Source: Bacillota bacterium (GTDB taxonomy: Bacteria > Bacillota > UBA4882 > UBA8346). From it: a stretch of 34,458 nt of DNA. A program made the translations under genes and the position numbers. The notes beneath the pieces are model-generated. The model was given only the letters and a program-made list of their open reading frames with translations. It was not told where the DNA came from and did no database searches. Location of the stretch: the NCBI GenBank assembly GCA_023435565.1, contig JAEYRN010000016.1:1-34458 (forward strand), read 5' to 3'. This document shows positions 23,668 to 31,822 of the stretch, in pieces (within the stretch, counting starts at the first letter, position 1; every line of letters begins with the position of its first letter).

Positions 23668-24885
23668 CTATGCCAACTGAAATTCATCATGCAAAGCTTG
23701 TAAAGCGTTGCACATTTCCTCCCGTTTCACCAGGCAAGCGATGTTGGTATGGGAATCGGTGGAATGGTATATCGAAATTCCCGCCTGTTGAAGACCTCTA
23801 ACCATTCGGGCCATTACTCCCGGAACCCCACGCATACCGGAACCAACAATTGCAACCTTTGCAAAACCTTTCTCAGCTGAAATTGTAAAACTATTTCCAG
23901 CCAAAACCTCTTTGGCCCGATCCGCTAAATCTTCTTGAAGAATAAAGCCTATTTGAATCGGAGAAACCTGAATCATATCCACACTAATACCTGATTTAGC
24001 CATTAGGTGGAATACTTCCAATACTTGCCCGTTTTTATTTAAATCCTCATCCGATTGTATTTTTACTAAAGCCATTTCCGAAATGTGCGCCAGCCCGGTT
24101 ACAACTTTATCGCCGCGTATCTCAACCTGTCCGATATTATTTCCATCACAGATTAAAGTACCCAAGTTATCGGAAAAAGTTGATCTAATCCGAAGCGGGA
24201 CCCGGCCTTCCATCGCAATTTCAACCGCTCTAGGATGAACAACTTTAGCTCCCAAATGGGCCATTTCACAAACTTCATTATATGTCATCTCCGCTAAAGG
24301 CTTAGCTTGGGGGACAAGACGCGGGTCTGCGGTCATTACCCCATCCACATCAGTGTAGATTTCAACCACATCGGCTTTAAGAGCAACCCCCAAAGCGGCT
24401 CCAGTGGTATCGCTGCCTCCTCGTCCCAAAGTGGTGACTTCTCCATCAATGGTTATCCCCTGAAATCCGGCGACTACCGCAACTTTACCTTCTTCCAAAC
24501 ATCGCCGGAGATTATCTGGTTTAATCTCAATAATTCTCGCATTATTAAAGTTATGGTCGGTAATAATTCCGGCTTGCCCTCCGGTAAAAGCTTGGGCTTC
24601 TATTCCGTTAGCTTTAAGGGTCTGTACCGTTACGACAGTTGAAATGTTTTCACCACAGGACATTATGAGATCCAATTCCCTAGGTTTAACATGTTTTAAA
24701 ACCCCTCTAGCCAATCCGATTAATGTATCGGTAGCGTAAGGATCCCCTGCTCGGCCCATCGCCGAAACGACTACCACTACTCCACAACCCTGGCTTAGGG
24801 CCTCCCGTACTTTTTTAACTACTTGTTCTCTTCCTTCCGGTTTTGCAACCGAAGTTCCCCCAAATTTTTGAACAATTACATGCAT
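23668..24885 (-). CDS. dapG: Aspartate kinase (DapG-type)
   Basis: A 405-aa monofunctional aspartokinase that phosphorylates aspartate. Amino-acid kinase domain: V-Q-K-F-G-G-T-S-V at 5-13, G-R-G-G-S-D-T-T near 155, and Y-T-D-V-D-G-V-M-T-A-D-P-R. Two ACT domains fill the C-terminal 150 residues (M-A-K-S-G-I-S-V-D-M-I and V-A-I-V-G-S-G-M-R). Its place between dpaB and dapA is that of B. subtilis dapG, the diaminopimelate-sensitive isozyme tied to spore and wall needs, so the dapG name is based on context. A 64-base gap separates it from dpaB, where many relatives carry asd. Confidence 0.93.
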   Translation of the reverse strand: MHVIVQKFGGTSVAKPEGREQVVKKVREALSQGCGVVVVVSAMGRAGDPYATDTLIGLARGVLKHVKPRELDLIMSCGENISTVVTVQTLKANGIEAQAFTGGQAGIITDHNFNNARIIEIKPDNLRRCLEEGKVAVVAGFQGITIDGEVTTLGRGGSDTTGAALGVALKADVVEIYTDVDGVMTADPRLVPQAKPLAEMTYNEVCEMAHLGAKVVHPRAVEIAMEGRVPLRIRSTFSDNLGTLICDGNNIGQVEIRGDKVVTGLAHISEMALVKIQSDEDLNKNGQVLEVFHLMAKSGISVDMIQVSPIQIGFILQEDLADRAKEVLAGNSFTISAEKGFAKVAIVGSGMRGVPGVMARMVRGLQQAGISIYHSTDSHTNIACLVKREEMCNALQALHDEFQLA

Positions 24886-24949
24886 GGTTAAGCCCCCAAT
24901 TTATCTAGTTTCCAGTTGTCCAATGTCTATTGTAAATGAACATTTACTT

Positions 24950-25537
24950 TCAATTAAATGTAACTAATAGCGGTTGAATTTGACGATTTTGAAGTGCCTC
25001 CAAAATAGTCTCCGGCAGCAGGCTCATCTTTGCAATCAAAGAAGCTTGTTTAGTATGTGGAGCATCCTGACCAAACGGAACAAAGAATAAATTTTTTCGA
25101 TTAAGTAACAGACCTAGATTCTTAGCATTGGCGCTTAACCCGTCATTAGTGGAAATGGCTATGACTACCGGGCGATTATTACGTAATTCGGCTTTGCAAG
25201 CTAACAAAACACTACTATCAGTTACCCCTGAAGCCATCTTTGCCAAGGTATTACCGGTACAAGGCGCAACTACTACTATATCAAGGAGCTTTTTGGGCCC
25301 AATCGGTTCAACATCTACCATGCTAATTAAGGGAGTTTCGCCGGTAATATCAATGATTTTTTGGCGCAACTCACTAGCTTTGCCAAATCTAGTATCATTG
25401 GCAGCTACTGTTTGAGAAAGGATCGGTATCATCCGCGCTCCTTCATCCTTAAGAAGCTGCATCAAAGGTAAAACTTCAGCAACTGTACAATGGGATCCGG
25501 TAACGGCAAAACCAATCCTAAGATTGGCAAACCTCAT
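24950..25537 (-). CDS. dpaB: Dipicolinate synthase subunit B
   Basis: A 195-aa flavoprotein-like subunit (SpoVFB). With DpaA it oxidises dihydrodipicolinate-type intermediates to dipicolinic acid, made in the mother cell and stored in the spore core. Seen: N-terminal I-G-F-A-V-T-G-S-H-C-T (nucleotide-binding flavoprotein fold), V-V-A-P-C-T-G-N-T-L-A-K-M-A-S-G, and the S-T-N-D-G-L-S-A-N-A-K-N block. The ATG at 25537 is chosen because it overlaps the dpaA stop as ATGA, with the G-rich end of dpaA as its ribosome site; the frame can be extended seven codons to a TTG but that is less likely. Confidence 0.93.
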   Translation of the reverse strand: MRFANLRIGFAVTGSHCTVAEVLPLMQLLKDEGARMIPILSQTVAANDTRFGKASELRQKIIDITGETPLISMVDVEPIGPKKLLDIVVVAPCTGNTLAKMASGVTDSSVLLACKAELRNNRPVVIAISTNDGLSANAKNLGLLLNRKNLFFVPFGQDAPHTKQASLIAKMSLLPETILEALQNRQIQPLLVTFN

Positions 25538-26433
25538 TTCCCGCCACCCCCATTCCAAAAATTCGCAATTAATCTTGGAATGGCCAAAGCTAATATTTTT
25601 CCAGCTGTTTTAGGAGCTACCTTCCCGGGAAGACCCGGTGCTAAAATAGCTTTTAATTTAAATTGTTTTGCTGCTTCAAAATCAGTACCACCTGGTGGTG
25701 AAGCCAAGTCAATTATCAGAGATTCCGGTGATACTTTGGTTAATTCATTTATACTAAGCACCTGGGCTGGAACGGTATTAATAATAATATCGGCTGAGTC
25801 TAATATTTCGGCTAAATTCTTATGTATTACAGTCTCGCAACCCAATTCAAAGGCTCGGGCCAATAACTCCTGACGTCGGGCGGAAACAATTACTCTGGCG
25901 CCAAGAGACTTAAACATTCTGGCAGTGGTAATTCCAACCCTACCAAAACCACACACTACTACGGTGCTACCGTGAATAGTAATTGGAGTTTCTTCCATCG
26001 CGATCTGTACCGCGCCTTCCGCGGTGGGGATCGAATTTAAGATTGCTATTTCATCGTTTTCGGCGTACTGAATGACACTGATTCTTAGCTCTTCAGAAAG
26101 TTTCAGCCATTTCGAAGTAAATTGACCGGTGACGATTAAGGTGTTTTTTTTTAAAAAAGGTAAAAGATTACCAAAATCAATCATTTGATCGGACTGATAA
26201 CTTCGGACCATTCCGGCGTCATTCATTCCGCTAATGGGTAAGACGATCGCCTTAGAATCAACAACCGCCTGGGTCAAATCCGATACTAAATCCACCGAAT
26301 CAGGCAGGCTCTTAGCGGGATGGCCGTAAACTATAACCTTTTTATAAAAAACGCTTAACGCACGCGCAACCTCAATCTGGCGGGCATCTCCTCCGATTAC
26401 CGCAACCTGGTAAGGGTAAGCTCGCTCCAACAT
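25534..26433 (-). CDS. dpaA: Dipicolinate synthase subunit A
   Basis: A 299-aa NAD(P)-binding subunit (SpoVFA) of dipicolinate synthase. An N-terminal domain (V-A-V-I-G-G-D-A-R-Q-I-E) is followed by a Rossmann domain with V-V-V-C-G-F-G-R-V-G-I-T-T-A-R (about 150-164) and V-S-A-R-R-Q-E. The ATG at 26433 is used because AAGGAGGAG lies directly before it; an in-frame ATG nine codons earlier has no such site. Ends in a glycine-rich tail whose codons form the dpaB ribosome site. Its presence is strong evidence of an endospore former. Known relatives are made late under sigma-K; a clear sigma-K promoter was not found here. Confidence 0.94.
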   Translation of the reverse strand: MLERAYPYQVAVIGGDARQIEVARALSVFYKKVIVYGHPAKSLPDSVDLVSDLTQAVVDSKAIVLPISGMNDAGMVRSYQSDQMIDFGNLLPFLKKNTLIVTGQFTSKWLKLSEELRISVIQYAENDEIAILNSIPTAEGAVQIAMEETPITIHGSTVVVCGFGRVGITTARMFKSLGARVIVSARRQELLARAFELGCETVIHKNLAEILDSADIIINTVPAQVLSINELTKVSPESLIIDLASPPGGTDFEAAKQFKLKAILAPGLPGKVAPKTAGKILALAIPRLIANFWNGGGGK

Positions 26434-26463
26434 CTTCTCCTCCTTCCATGCAAAAAGCATAGG

Positions 26464-26490
26464 ATACTGTAGTATATTCCAAGCTGGAAT
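26464..26490. promoter_or_regulatory. Two adjacent small palindromes between dapB and dpaA
   Basis: ATACT-GT-AGTAT (26464-26475) and ATTCCA-AGC-TGGAAT (26476-26490) lie side by side in the 91-base gap. They could be an operator for a separate sporulation promoter or an mRNA processing hairpin. No -35/-10 pair is convincing. Confidence 0.3.
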
Positions 26491-26524
26491 CGGAGGTGAA
26501 GCATATTAAGCAATGGTTGTCAGT

Positions 26525-27328
26525 TTAATCTTCAAATAAAAAATGATCCAATCCATAGGTCAAGCCGGGTTTTTCGATAACTTTCTTTACTCCCAAGATT
26601 ACGCCCGGCATAAATGATTCTCTGCTTAAAGAATCATGCCTAATGGTCAAGGTTTGCCCTTCACCGCCAAAAATGACTTCTTGATGGGCTATTAATCCGG
26701 GGAGACGTACACTATGAAGCCGAATACCTCCCATCTCACCACCGCGGGCCCCTTTAATTGTTTCTTCCCCGATTTCAGGATGACTGGGTTCGTTACGGCT
26801 TGCTAAAATCATTTCCGCTGTTTTGATCGAGGTGCCGGAAGGGGAATCCAGTTTTTGATCGTGATGTAATTCGATAATCTCCACCTGTGAGAAATACTTG
26901 GCGGAGATAGCGGCACAACGCATCATTAATAATGCTCCAATAGCAAAATTTGGAGCTACCAAGACATTGGTTTTATAATCGTTACAGAGGTCTTTAATTT
27001 CTTGGAGATCCGTGGTTGAAATCCCGGTAGTACCGACAACTACATGTACCCCGGCTTTTAGGCCGATTCGCATGTTCTCCATCACCATCGACGGTGTGGT
27101 AAAGTCCACCATCACCTGGGGCTTGTCCTTAGCTATCCCTTCGTTCAGATCGCCCCTAACTTCAATCCCTAAAGTCTCCAATCCAACAATAGTTCCTATA
27201 TCTTTACCGATATTAACTTTATCTACTGCAGCAATGAGTTGTAACGCGTTATCTTTTACTACCGCTTTAATAACTTCTTTCCCCATTCGTCCACAAGCAC
27301 CTGATACCAATACCTTGATTTGTTCCAA
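26525..27328 (-). CDS. dapB: 4-hydroxy-tetrahydrodipicolinate reductase
   Basis: A 267-aa NAD(P)H-dependent enzyme of lysine synthesis. The TTG at 27328 is taken as start (M-E-Q-I-K-V-L-V-S-G-A-C-G-R-M-G) because AAGGAG lies eight bases before it; the GTG three codons earlier touches that site. G-A-C-G-R-M-G (10-16) binds the dinucleotide; V-D-F-T-T-P, G-T-T-G and A-P-N-F-A-I-G follow; the catalytic E-L-H-H-D-Q-K-L-D-S-P-S-G-T-S motif is intact. First gene of the operon, behind a lysine riboswitch and intrinsic terminator, so lysine should lower its expression and perhaps that of the genes behind it. Confidence 0.95.
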   Translation of the reverse strand: MEQIKVLVSGACGRMGKEVIKAVVKDNALQLIAAVDKVNIGKDIGTIVGLETLGIEVRGDLNEGIAKDKPQVMVDFTTPSMVMENMRIGLKAGVHVVVGTTGISTTDLQEIKDLCNDYKTNVLVAPNFAIGALLMMRCAAISAKYFSQVEIIELHHDQKLDSPSGTSIKTAEMILASRNEPSHPEIGEETIKGARGGEMGGIRLHSVRLPGLIAHQEVIFGGEGQTLTIRHDSLSRESFMPGVILGVKKVIEKPGLTYGLDHFLFED

Positions 27329-27376
27329 CCAAACCACTCCTTATGTCCTGCATCACATATACTTTTTCCGGGTAAC

Positions 27377-27402
27377 AAAAAAGGGTTGGTACCAACCAAC
27401 CC
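27377..27402 (-). terminator. Attenuator terminator of the lysine riboswitch
   Basis: On the minus strand, GGGTTGG-TTGGTA-CCAACCC followed by six T. It lies between the riboswitch aptamer and dapB, as expected of the expression platform that forms when lysine is bound. Confidence 0.92.
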
Positions 27403-27427
27403 AGAATCTTATAAGACTCATAACGGC

Positions 27428-27597
27428 GGTGGTAAGATAGCTCTTCACCCGACGGGTGACAGTACTGGGACTATTAATCACAGTACCAGCCGGAAAATGG
27501 CCTTTTCCAACTTCGGCGAAGCATCCTTTCATCCCGTCTCACCGGCCTGGCCGACCTCCACGGGAATACTCTTATGATTCGCGCCTCTACTCTACCC
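27428..27597 (-). ncRNA. Lysine riboswitch (L box)
   Basis: The minus strand shows conserved L-box elements in order: GTAGAGGCGCGAATC, AAGAGTA, a GC-rich arm (GGCCAGGCCGG), GGTGA, GATGAAAGG, CGCCGAAG, GGCTGG, the GTACTG...AGTACTGTC arm, and AGAGCTATC near the 3' end. GGTAG at the 5' end pairs with CTATCTTACC to close the five-way junction. It is followed by an intrinsic terminator and dapB. Lysine binding is known to favour termination in this class. Confidence 0.95.
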
Positions 27598-27601
27598 CAT
27601 A

Positions 27602-27629
27602 ATAATATTAATGAATATTAAGATATCAA
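27602..27629 (-). promoter_or_regulatory. Vegetative promoter of the dapB operon
   Basis: Minus-strand -35 TTGATA (27624-27629), 16-base spacer, -10 TATTAT (27602-27607), placing the start of the transcript a few bases before the riboswitch P1 stem. Confidence 0.65.
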
Positions 27630-27764
27630 TCATAAGGGCCAAAACACAAGTACTTAAAACAAATCCTTTGTTTTACCCCTAACTTACATATCATTTTCCT
27701 ATAAAAAATTTGTTCTGTCAAGGATCAATTTTTAACTCTTCAAACTCCTGAACGCTGTATTTTC

Positions 27765-28001
27765 TTAGTCCATCACTTGTCGTTCAAAGATGATTAATTC
27801 ATCGCTGATCTTTCGAATCTGCCTCCAGGGAATAGTGTGGAATTCTTTTTCTTTCCCGCCCCAACCGTATTTAATAAAAATTAAGGCGTCTACCATACCG
27901 GTAGTAGTATTCATCAATAGTTCGCTTTTTTGGATCACACCCAACCGTTCTCCGGTATTTATTTCGATTACTTCTTTCCCTTCAAGCTCACTGGCGCGCA
28001 T
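27765..28001 (-). CDS. YlmC/YmxH-family PRC-barrel protein
   Basis: A 78-aa single PRC-barrel protein of the YlmC/YmxH sporulation family. Typical segments: M-R-A-S-E-L-E-G-K-E-V-I-x-I-x-T-G-E-R-L-G, then a strand ending in D-A-L-I-F-I-K-Y, then P-W-R-Q-I-R-K-I-S-D-E-L-I-I. Role in the cell is poorly known; in Bacillus ymxH lies near spoVF and dapG, the same neighbourhood as here. Start ATG with a GGAGGGGG site. Confidence 0.85.
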   Translation of the reverse strand: MRASELEGKEVIEINTGERLGVIQKSELLMNTTTGMVDALIFIKYGWGGKEKEFHTIPWRQIRKISDELIIFERQVMD

Positions 28002-28106
28002 TTTTCCCCCTCCGTCTCCGTGCCTCCTTTAGATGATATGTGATGGAAAGGTCCTTTAGAGCAAGAAAATTACCCAACTCCAGTTTAGTCAGGGCAAATA
28101 TATTTT

Positions 28107-28607
28107 CTATATTAGTCGATTTGAATTAATATACTTTAAAAATCTATATTTAATAGTATTATAACTTTTTATCTCGCTCATAGACGATAATTCCCAAGTT
28201 TGGGCCTTATCTAGGTTAACGAAATATTTATCTGCATTATATATGTTTTCAATTCTAGTAACTAGAGCCTCCGAACAATACGGTAAAAGTTGATTATATA
28301 TCGATTCTCCCCCTATTACAAACACACTGTCCGTAGGGTATTGCTTCAACTCATCGAAAAGTTCGGTTAAAGAACGACAGATTATCACTTTTTCATTGGT
28401 AAAACTCTCGTTCTTGCTCAAAACAATATTAGTCCGGTCTTTTAAAGGTTCTTTACCGGGCAAAGAATCAAAGGTTTCTCTGCCCATAACAACAACCTTG
28501 CCGATGGTAGTCTGCTTGAAAAATTTTTGATCTTCCGGAATTCTCTCTAGCAAGTTGCCTTTATAACCAATAGCCCAATTTAAATCAACAGCGACAATAG
28601 CTTTCAT
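28107..28607 (-). CDS. folA: Dihydrofolate reductase
   Basis: A 166-aa enzyme that reduces dihydrofolate with NADPH. Family marks: A-I-V-A-V-D-L-N-W-A-I-G at the N terminus, the catalytic acidic residue in I-P-E-D-Q-K-F-F, V-V-V-M-G-R-E-T-F-D-S-L-P near 40-51, and F-V-I-G-G-E-S-I-Y-N-Q-L near 96-107. GGAG lies upstream of the ATG. It follows thyA by 35 bases; together they form the usual thymidylate cycle pair, DHFR regenerating the folate that ThyA oxidises. Confidence 0.95.
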   Translation of the reverse strand: MKAIVAVDLNWAIGYKGNLLERIPEDQKFFKQTTIGKVVVMGRETFDSLPGKEPLKDRTNIVLSKNESFTNEKVIICRSLTELFDELKQYPTDSVFVIGGESIYNQLLPYCSEALVTRIENIYNADKYFVNLDKAQTWELSSMSEIKSYNTIKYRFLKYINSNRLI

Positions 28608-28642
28608 ACTTTCTCCTTCTTAAACCAGGCGATTTTAATTCC

Positions 28643-29473
28643 CTAAATTGCAACCGGAATATTTTTGATCTGAGGGCCGCTTTGATAACCTTCTAATCCA
28701 AAATCTTCAACCCTAAAATCATAGAAATCCCTGATATCCGGATTTATTACTAATTTTGGCGCCGGATATGAAGGCCTTTGTATTAAATCTTCAATTAATG
28801 GAATATGCTTATCATAAATATGAGCGTCCGCAATTACATGGACCAATTCTCCAACTTCCAGATCGCTTACTTGTGCCAACATATGCGTTAAAATTGCATA
28901 CTGACAGATGTTCCAATTGTTTGCAACTAAAATATCTTGCGAACGCTGATTAAGAATTGCGTTGAGTTTTCTTCCGGCAACGTTAAAAGTCATACTATAT
29001 GCGCAAGGATATAAATTCATCTCATGTAACTCACTGTGGTTGTACATATTAACAATAATTCTTCGGCTATAGGGATTATGCTTTAAATCATATAAAACCC
29101 TGTCAACTTGGTCAAACTCCCCTTCGGGATATTTATGTTTAATCCTTAATTGATATCCGTAAGCTTTCCCGATTGAACCTTGTTGGTCCGCCCAACTGTC
29201 CCAAATATGGCTGTTAAGGTCCTTAATATTGTTGGACTTCTTTTGCCAAATCCATAATATTTCATCAATTGCCGCTTTAAAATTAGTTGGTCTAAGGGTA
29301 AGAATCGGGAATTCCTCGGAAAGGTCATACCGATTGACTACGGCAAACTTCTTTATGGTATGGGCCGGTGTTCCATTATCCCACTTAGCCCGAACATTTT
29401 CTCCTTGTGAAGAAACTCCGTTTTCCAGGATATCCTTGCACATTGCAATAAATATTTGATCGGCTATACTCAT
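28643..29473 (-). CDS. thyA: Thymidylate synthase
   Basis: A 276-aa folate-dependent enzyme turning dUMP into dTMP. The nucleophile is Cys157 in M-N-L-Y-P-C-A-Y-S-M; the phosphate-binding Arg pair is seen in P-Y-S-R-R-I-I-V-N-M and Q-R-S-Q-D-I-L-V-A-N-N-W-N. The usual L-P-P-C-H and L-G-x-P-F-N are L-Y-P-C-A and V-A-N-N-W-N, so this belongs to a divergent ThyA branch. The ATG at 29473 has a GGGG site eight bases before it; the TTG two codons earlier is too close. First gene of the thyA-folA unit. Confidence 0.93.
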   Translation of the reverse strand: MSIADQIFIAMCKDILENGVSSQGENVRAKWDNGTPAHTIKKFAVVNRYDLSEEFPILTLRPTNFKAAIDEILWIWQKKSNNIKDLNSHIWDSWADQQGSIGKAYGYQLRIKHKYPEGEFDQVDRVLYDLKHNPYSRRIIVNMYNHSELHEMNLYPCAYSMTFNVAGRKLNAILNQRSQDILVANNWNICQYAILTHMLAQVSDLEVGELVHVIADAHIYDKHIPLIEDLIQRPSYPAPKLVINPDIRDFYDFRVEDFGLEGYQSGPQIKNIPVAI

Positions 29474-29601
29474 ATTCAATTACCCCGCTTAAAATTTACT
29501 TTCAAATCTTGAATCTAAAAAAGGGATCATTTATTAATGTTAAATTCTTCTCGTTGGGTACTTTTCCTTCAACACCAATCAGATTAATAGTTTTAATCAA
29601 G

Positions 29602-29658
29602 GCTCTATCACTAGAACGATAACCATTTTTCGTTCATTCTAATAAACTAAAATAGAGC
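29602..29658. promoter_or_regulatory. Inverted repeat in the thyA/patatin divergent region
   Basis: GCTCTAT (29602-29608) and ATAGAGC (29652-29658) enclose AACG...CGTT. The element spans the likely promoter of the rightward patatin gene (TAAAAT near 29648 could be its -10). Weak evidence only. Confidence 0.25.
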
Positions 29659-29680
29659 ATTGTCAGGAGGTTGAGATAAT

Positions 29681-30619
29681 TTGAAGCGGGCTTTAGTATT
29701 AGCGGGCGGCGGATCCAAAGGCGCTTTTGAAGTAGGAGCGGTTGAATTTTTAGTACGGGAGTCCGGACTTGACTTTGACATTTTCTTAGGGACCAGTGTT
29801 GGCGCATTAAATGCCAGCATTCTAAGTCAATCCCGAAACTATCATGAACTATGCCAACAGGTTAAAATCTTAAAGAAAGTTTGGTTGGGAATCAAGGGTT
29901 CCAGCTCAATTTATCACAAAAATCTTTGCGGTGTGTTTAGTCTTCTCTTTAAAGACTACCTTTATAACCCCCGAGGACTTAAACACCTGTTAAAAGAGTA
30001 CGTCGACCCGGAGCGTCTTTTCACAAATCCGACTCGAGTACTAAAAGTAGCCACAGTCGCCGAAGAAACCGGGGAACTTCTTTATGCGGATAACCATTCG
30101 CCTCAATTGCGAAAAGACTTTTTATCCTATATTTTAGCCAGTGCCAGTATTCCATTATTCTTTCCCGCAGTAAAAATCAATGATAACCATTGGTATGACG
30201 GTGGGTTAAGGGACGTTACTCCTTTGGGAACAGTGTTCCGGGAACGACCGGATGAAATTGTAATAATACTAACTTTTCCGATTAATTCTAATCTCACTCC
30301 GGTTCTATCCTCAGCCACACATAAAGGAGCACTGAGCTCAATATTACGTGCTTTAGAAATAATGAGCAATGAAATCAGCGCCAATGATTTGCAACTTGCC
30401 AACGTAATCAACCAAAACCATCGAAACTTACTTGGAAGGCGGTGTGTACCGCTAAGGATTATAGCTCCGGATAAACCCCTTACCGGGAGTCACGTTCTAG
30501 AGTTCAAACCCGAATGCATTCGAAAAAATCTGGATTTAGGTTTCTTATCCGCCCAAAAGCCGACTATCCTTTGTGACAAGTCTACATATTTGCAAATAGC
30601 GATCAAGAATAATGCATAA
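29681..30619 (+). CDS. Patatin-like phospholipase
   Basis: A 312-aa lipid acyl hydrolase of the RssA/patatin type. Oxyanion loop G-G-G-S-K-G at 9-14, nucleophile Ser39 in G-T-S-V-G, and the partner Asp173 in D-G-G, with A-S-A-S-I-P-L-F-F-P before it. No signal peptide, so it acts inside the cell, on phospholipid or other acyl esters. The start is a TTG with GGAGG ten bases upstream. Convergent with the next gene, whose stop is nine bases away. Confidence 0.9.
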   Translation: MKRALVLAGGGSKGAFEVGAVEFLVRESGLDFDIFLGTSVGALNASILSQSRNYHELCQQVKILKKVWLGIKGSSSIYHKNLCGVFSLLFKDYLYNPRGLKHLLKEYVDPERLFTNPTRVLKVATVAEETGELLYADNHSPQLRKDFLSYILASASIPLFFPAVKINDNHWYDGGLRDVTPLGTVFRERPDEIVIILTFPINSNLTPVLSSATHKGALSSILRALEIMSNEISANDLQLANVINQNHRNLLGRRCVPLRIIAPDKPLTGSHVLEFKPECIRKNLDLGFLSAQKPTILCDKSTYLQIAIKNNA

Positions 30620-30628
30620 TAAATTTTA

Positions 30629-31651
30629 TTACTGCGTCCTTACGGGACGAAAACCAAGGAGGTTATTGGCATGGTATGGGAAGTCGTTGGCTACAGCGCC
30701 AAGTTGTAAGAAAAAAGCACCAAAGCTCCAGCATCCACCGCGAAAAATTCGGTAAGAACCAATATACTCAGGATACCAATCAAAGCACCATTCATTAACG
30801 TTTCCGCTCATGTCGCGAAGATTTAGGAAGTTAGCTTTTTTTCCACCCACTGGTTGAGTGGAATAACTAGGTTCACCATTATTACTATTATCCGAATACC
30901 AGGCATACTCAGCAAAGATCGTGCTTTCAGTGGCGCTAATTCCTGAATTATAACAATAACCGGTCAAGTCTCCACTCACATGATCGCCCGCTATCCAATT
31001 TGTCCCATTTTGATACCGGGCCGCCAGTTCCCATTCATCACTGGTCGGTAGGCGAAAGCCCTTGGCGTTGTGATCATAGTCAGCGAGACTGTCGCAGATA
31101 GTTGTACTAGTAGAATCCCGAATGACTTTGCCACCTCTATCCTTATAAGCGCACTCAAGGTTGGTCCCCTTCTCGACGTTGTAATACTCAGTTAGCGCAT
31201 TACACCAGACTATGGAGTCCCGCCAATTAATCCTGGTTACAGGATGTAGTTTGTTGCCAGAAGTAGGAACAGCTCCATCCATGCCCATGCTACCTTCCCT
31301 CCCGGCGTTATTAGTGAATATATAACCGCTATTATTGACAGCCCAAGTTCGGACTGCATACCATTGTTCATAAGTCACTTCGGTCTCCGCCACCCAGAAG
31401 TCATGATCGACTGTGACCTTGGTGGAGAAAATGTCTTTTTTCCCATTGATGGCATTATCATCGGATTTAAAAGAACTCCTTGGGGCATAGTGCATATTGA
31501 ATGCAACCCTACCGACAGAGAAAGTACTTAATTGGCCGGGGGTATAGTTTGTCCCTCCTCCATTACCATCACTACTCCCTTCTCCGTAACAACTTAAAAC
31601 CAGCCCCAGAAACAGACTTATCATAATACCTATTACAAATAATTTTTTCAT
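30629..31651 (-). CDS. FGE/SUMF1-domain lipoprotein
   Basis: A 340-aa surface protein. The signal peptide ends V-L-S-C with lipidated Cys21, followed by a Ser/Gly spacer. The rest is a formylglycine-generating-enzyme-like domain: T-E-V-T-Y-E-Q-W, P-V-T-R-I-N-W-R-D-S-I-V-W-C-N-A-L, G-F-R-L-P-T-S-D-E-W-E-L-A-A-R, D-M-S-G-N-V-N-E-W-C-F-D-W, and R-G-G-C-W near the end with G-F-R-P-V-R. The spaced catalytic cysteines of true FGE are not clearly placed, so it is more likely a binding domain of the wider family than a sulfatase-activating enzyme. GGGAGG precedes the ATG. Divergent from the AGE gene across a shared promoter region. Confidence 0.85.
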   Translation of the reverse strand: MKKLFVIGIMISLFLGLVLSCYGEGSSDGNGGGTNYTPGQLSTFSVGRVAFNMHYAPRSSFKSDDNAINGKKDIFSTKVTVDHDFWVAETEVTYEQWYAVRTWAVNNSGYIFTNNAGREGSMGMDGAVPTSGNKLHPVTRINWRDSIVWCNALTEYYNVEKGTNLECAYKDRGGKVIRDSTSTTICDSLADYDHNAKGFRLPTSDEWELAARYQNGTNWIAGDHVSGDLTGYCYNSGISATESTIFAEYAWYSDNSNNGEPSYSTQPVGGKKANFLNLRDMSGNVNEWCFDWYPEYIGSYRIFRGGCWSFGAFFLQLGAVANDFPYHANNLLGFRPVRTQ

Positions 31652-31712
31652 ATTTCAAAACCTCCCAAAACTTAAAGTTAAAAAAATTATATTAAGAAAA
31701 CGAAATGAAACC

Positions 31713-31754
31713 AAGTACTCTAGTACTCGATTTAGTACTTGATTTAAGAGTACC
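31713..31754. promoter_or_regulatory. Cluster of AGTACT boxes in a divergent promoter region
   Basis: AGTACT occurs at 31714-31719, 31722-31727 and 31734-31739, with GAGTACC at 31748-31754. The first and third form AAGTACT...AGTACTT. The site lies between the FGE lipoprotein and the AGE epimerase gene, so one regulator could control both. Confidence 0.5.
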
Positions 31755-31822
31755 ATAGTATGTCGACTTTGTTTCTTAAGAGATGTATATTTAAATTATA
31801 TCTAGTAATAGGAGGTATTAGA

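Noticed and set aside
25490..25873. Rightward frame opposite dpaA/dpaB
   Set aside because: Antisense shadow of two well-supported genes.
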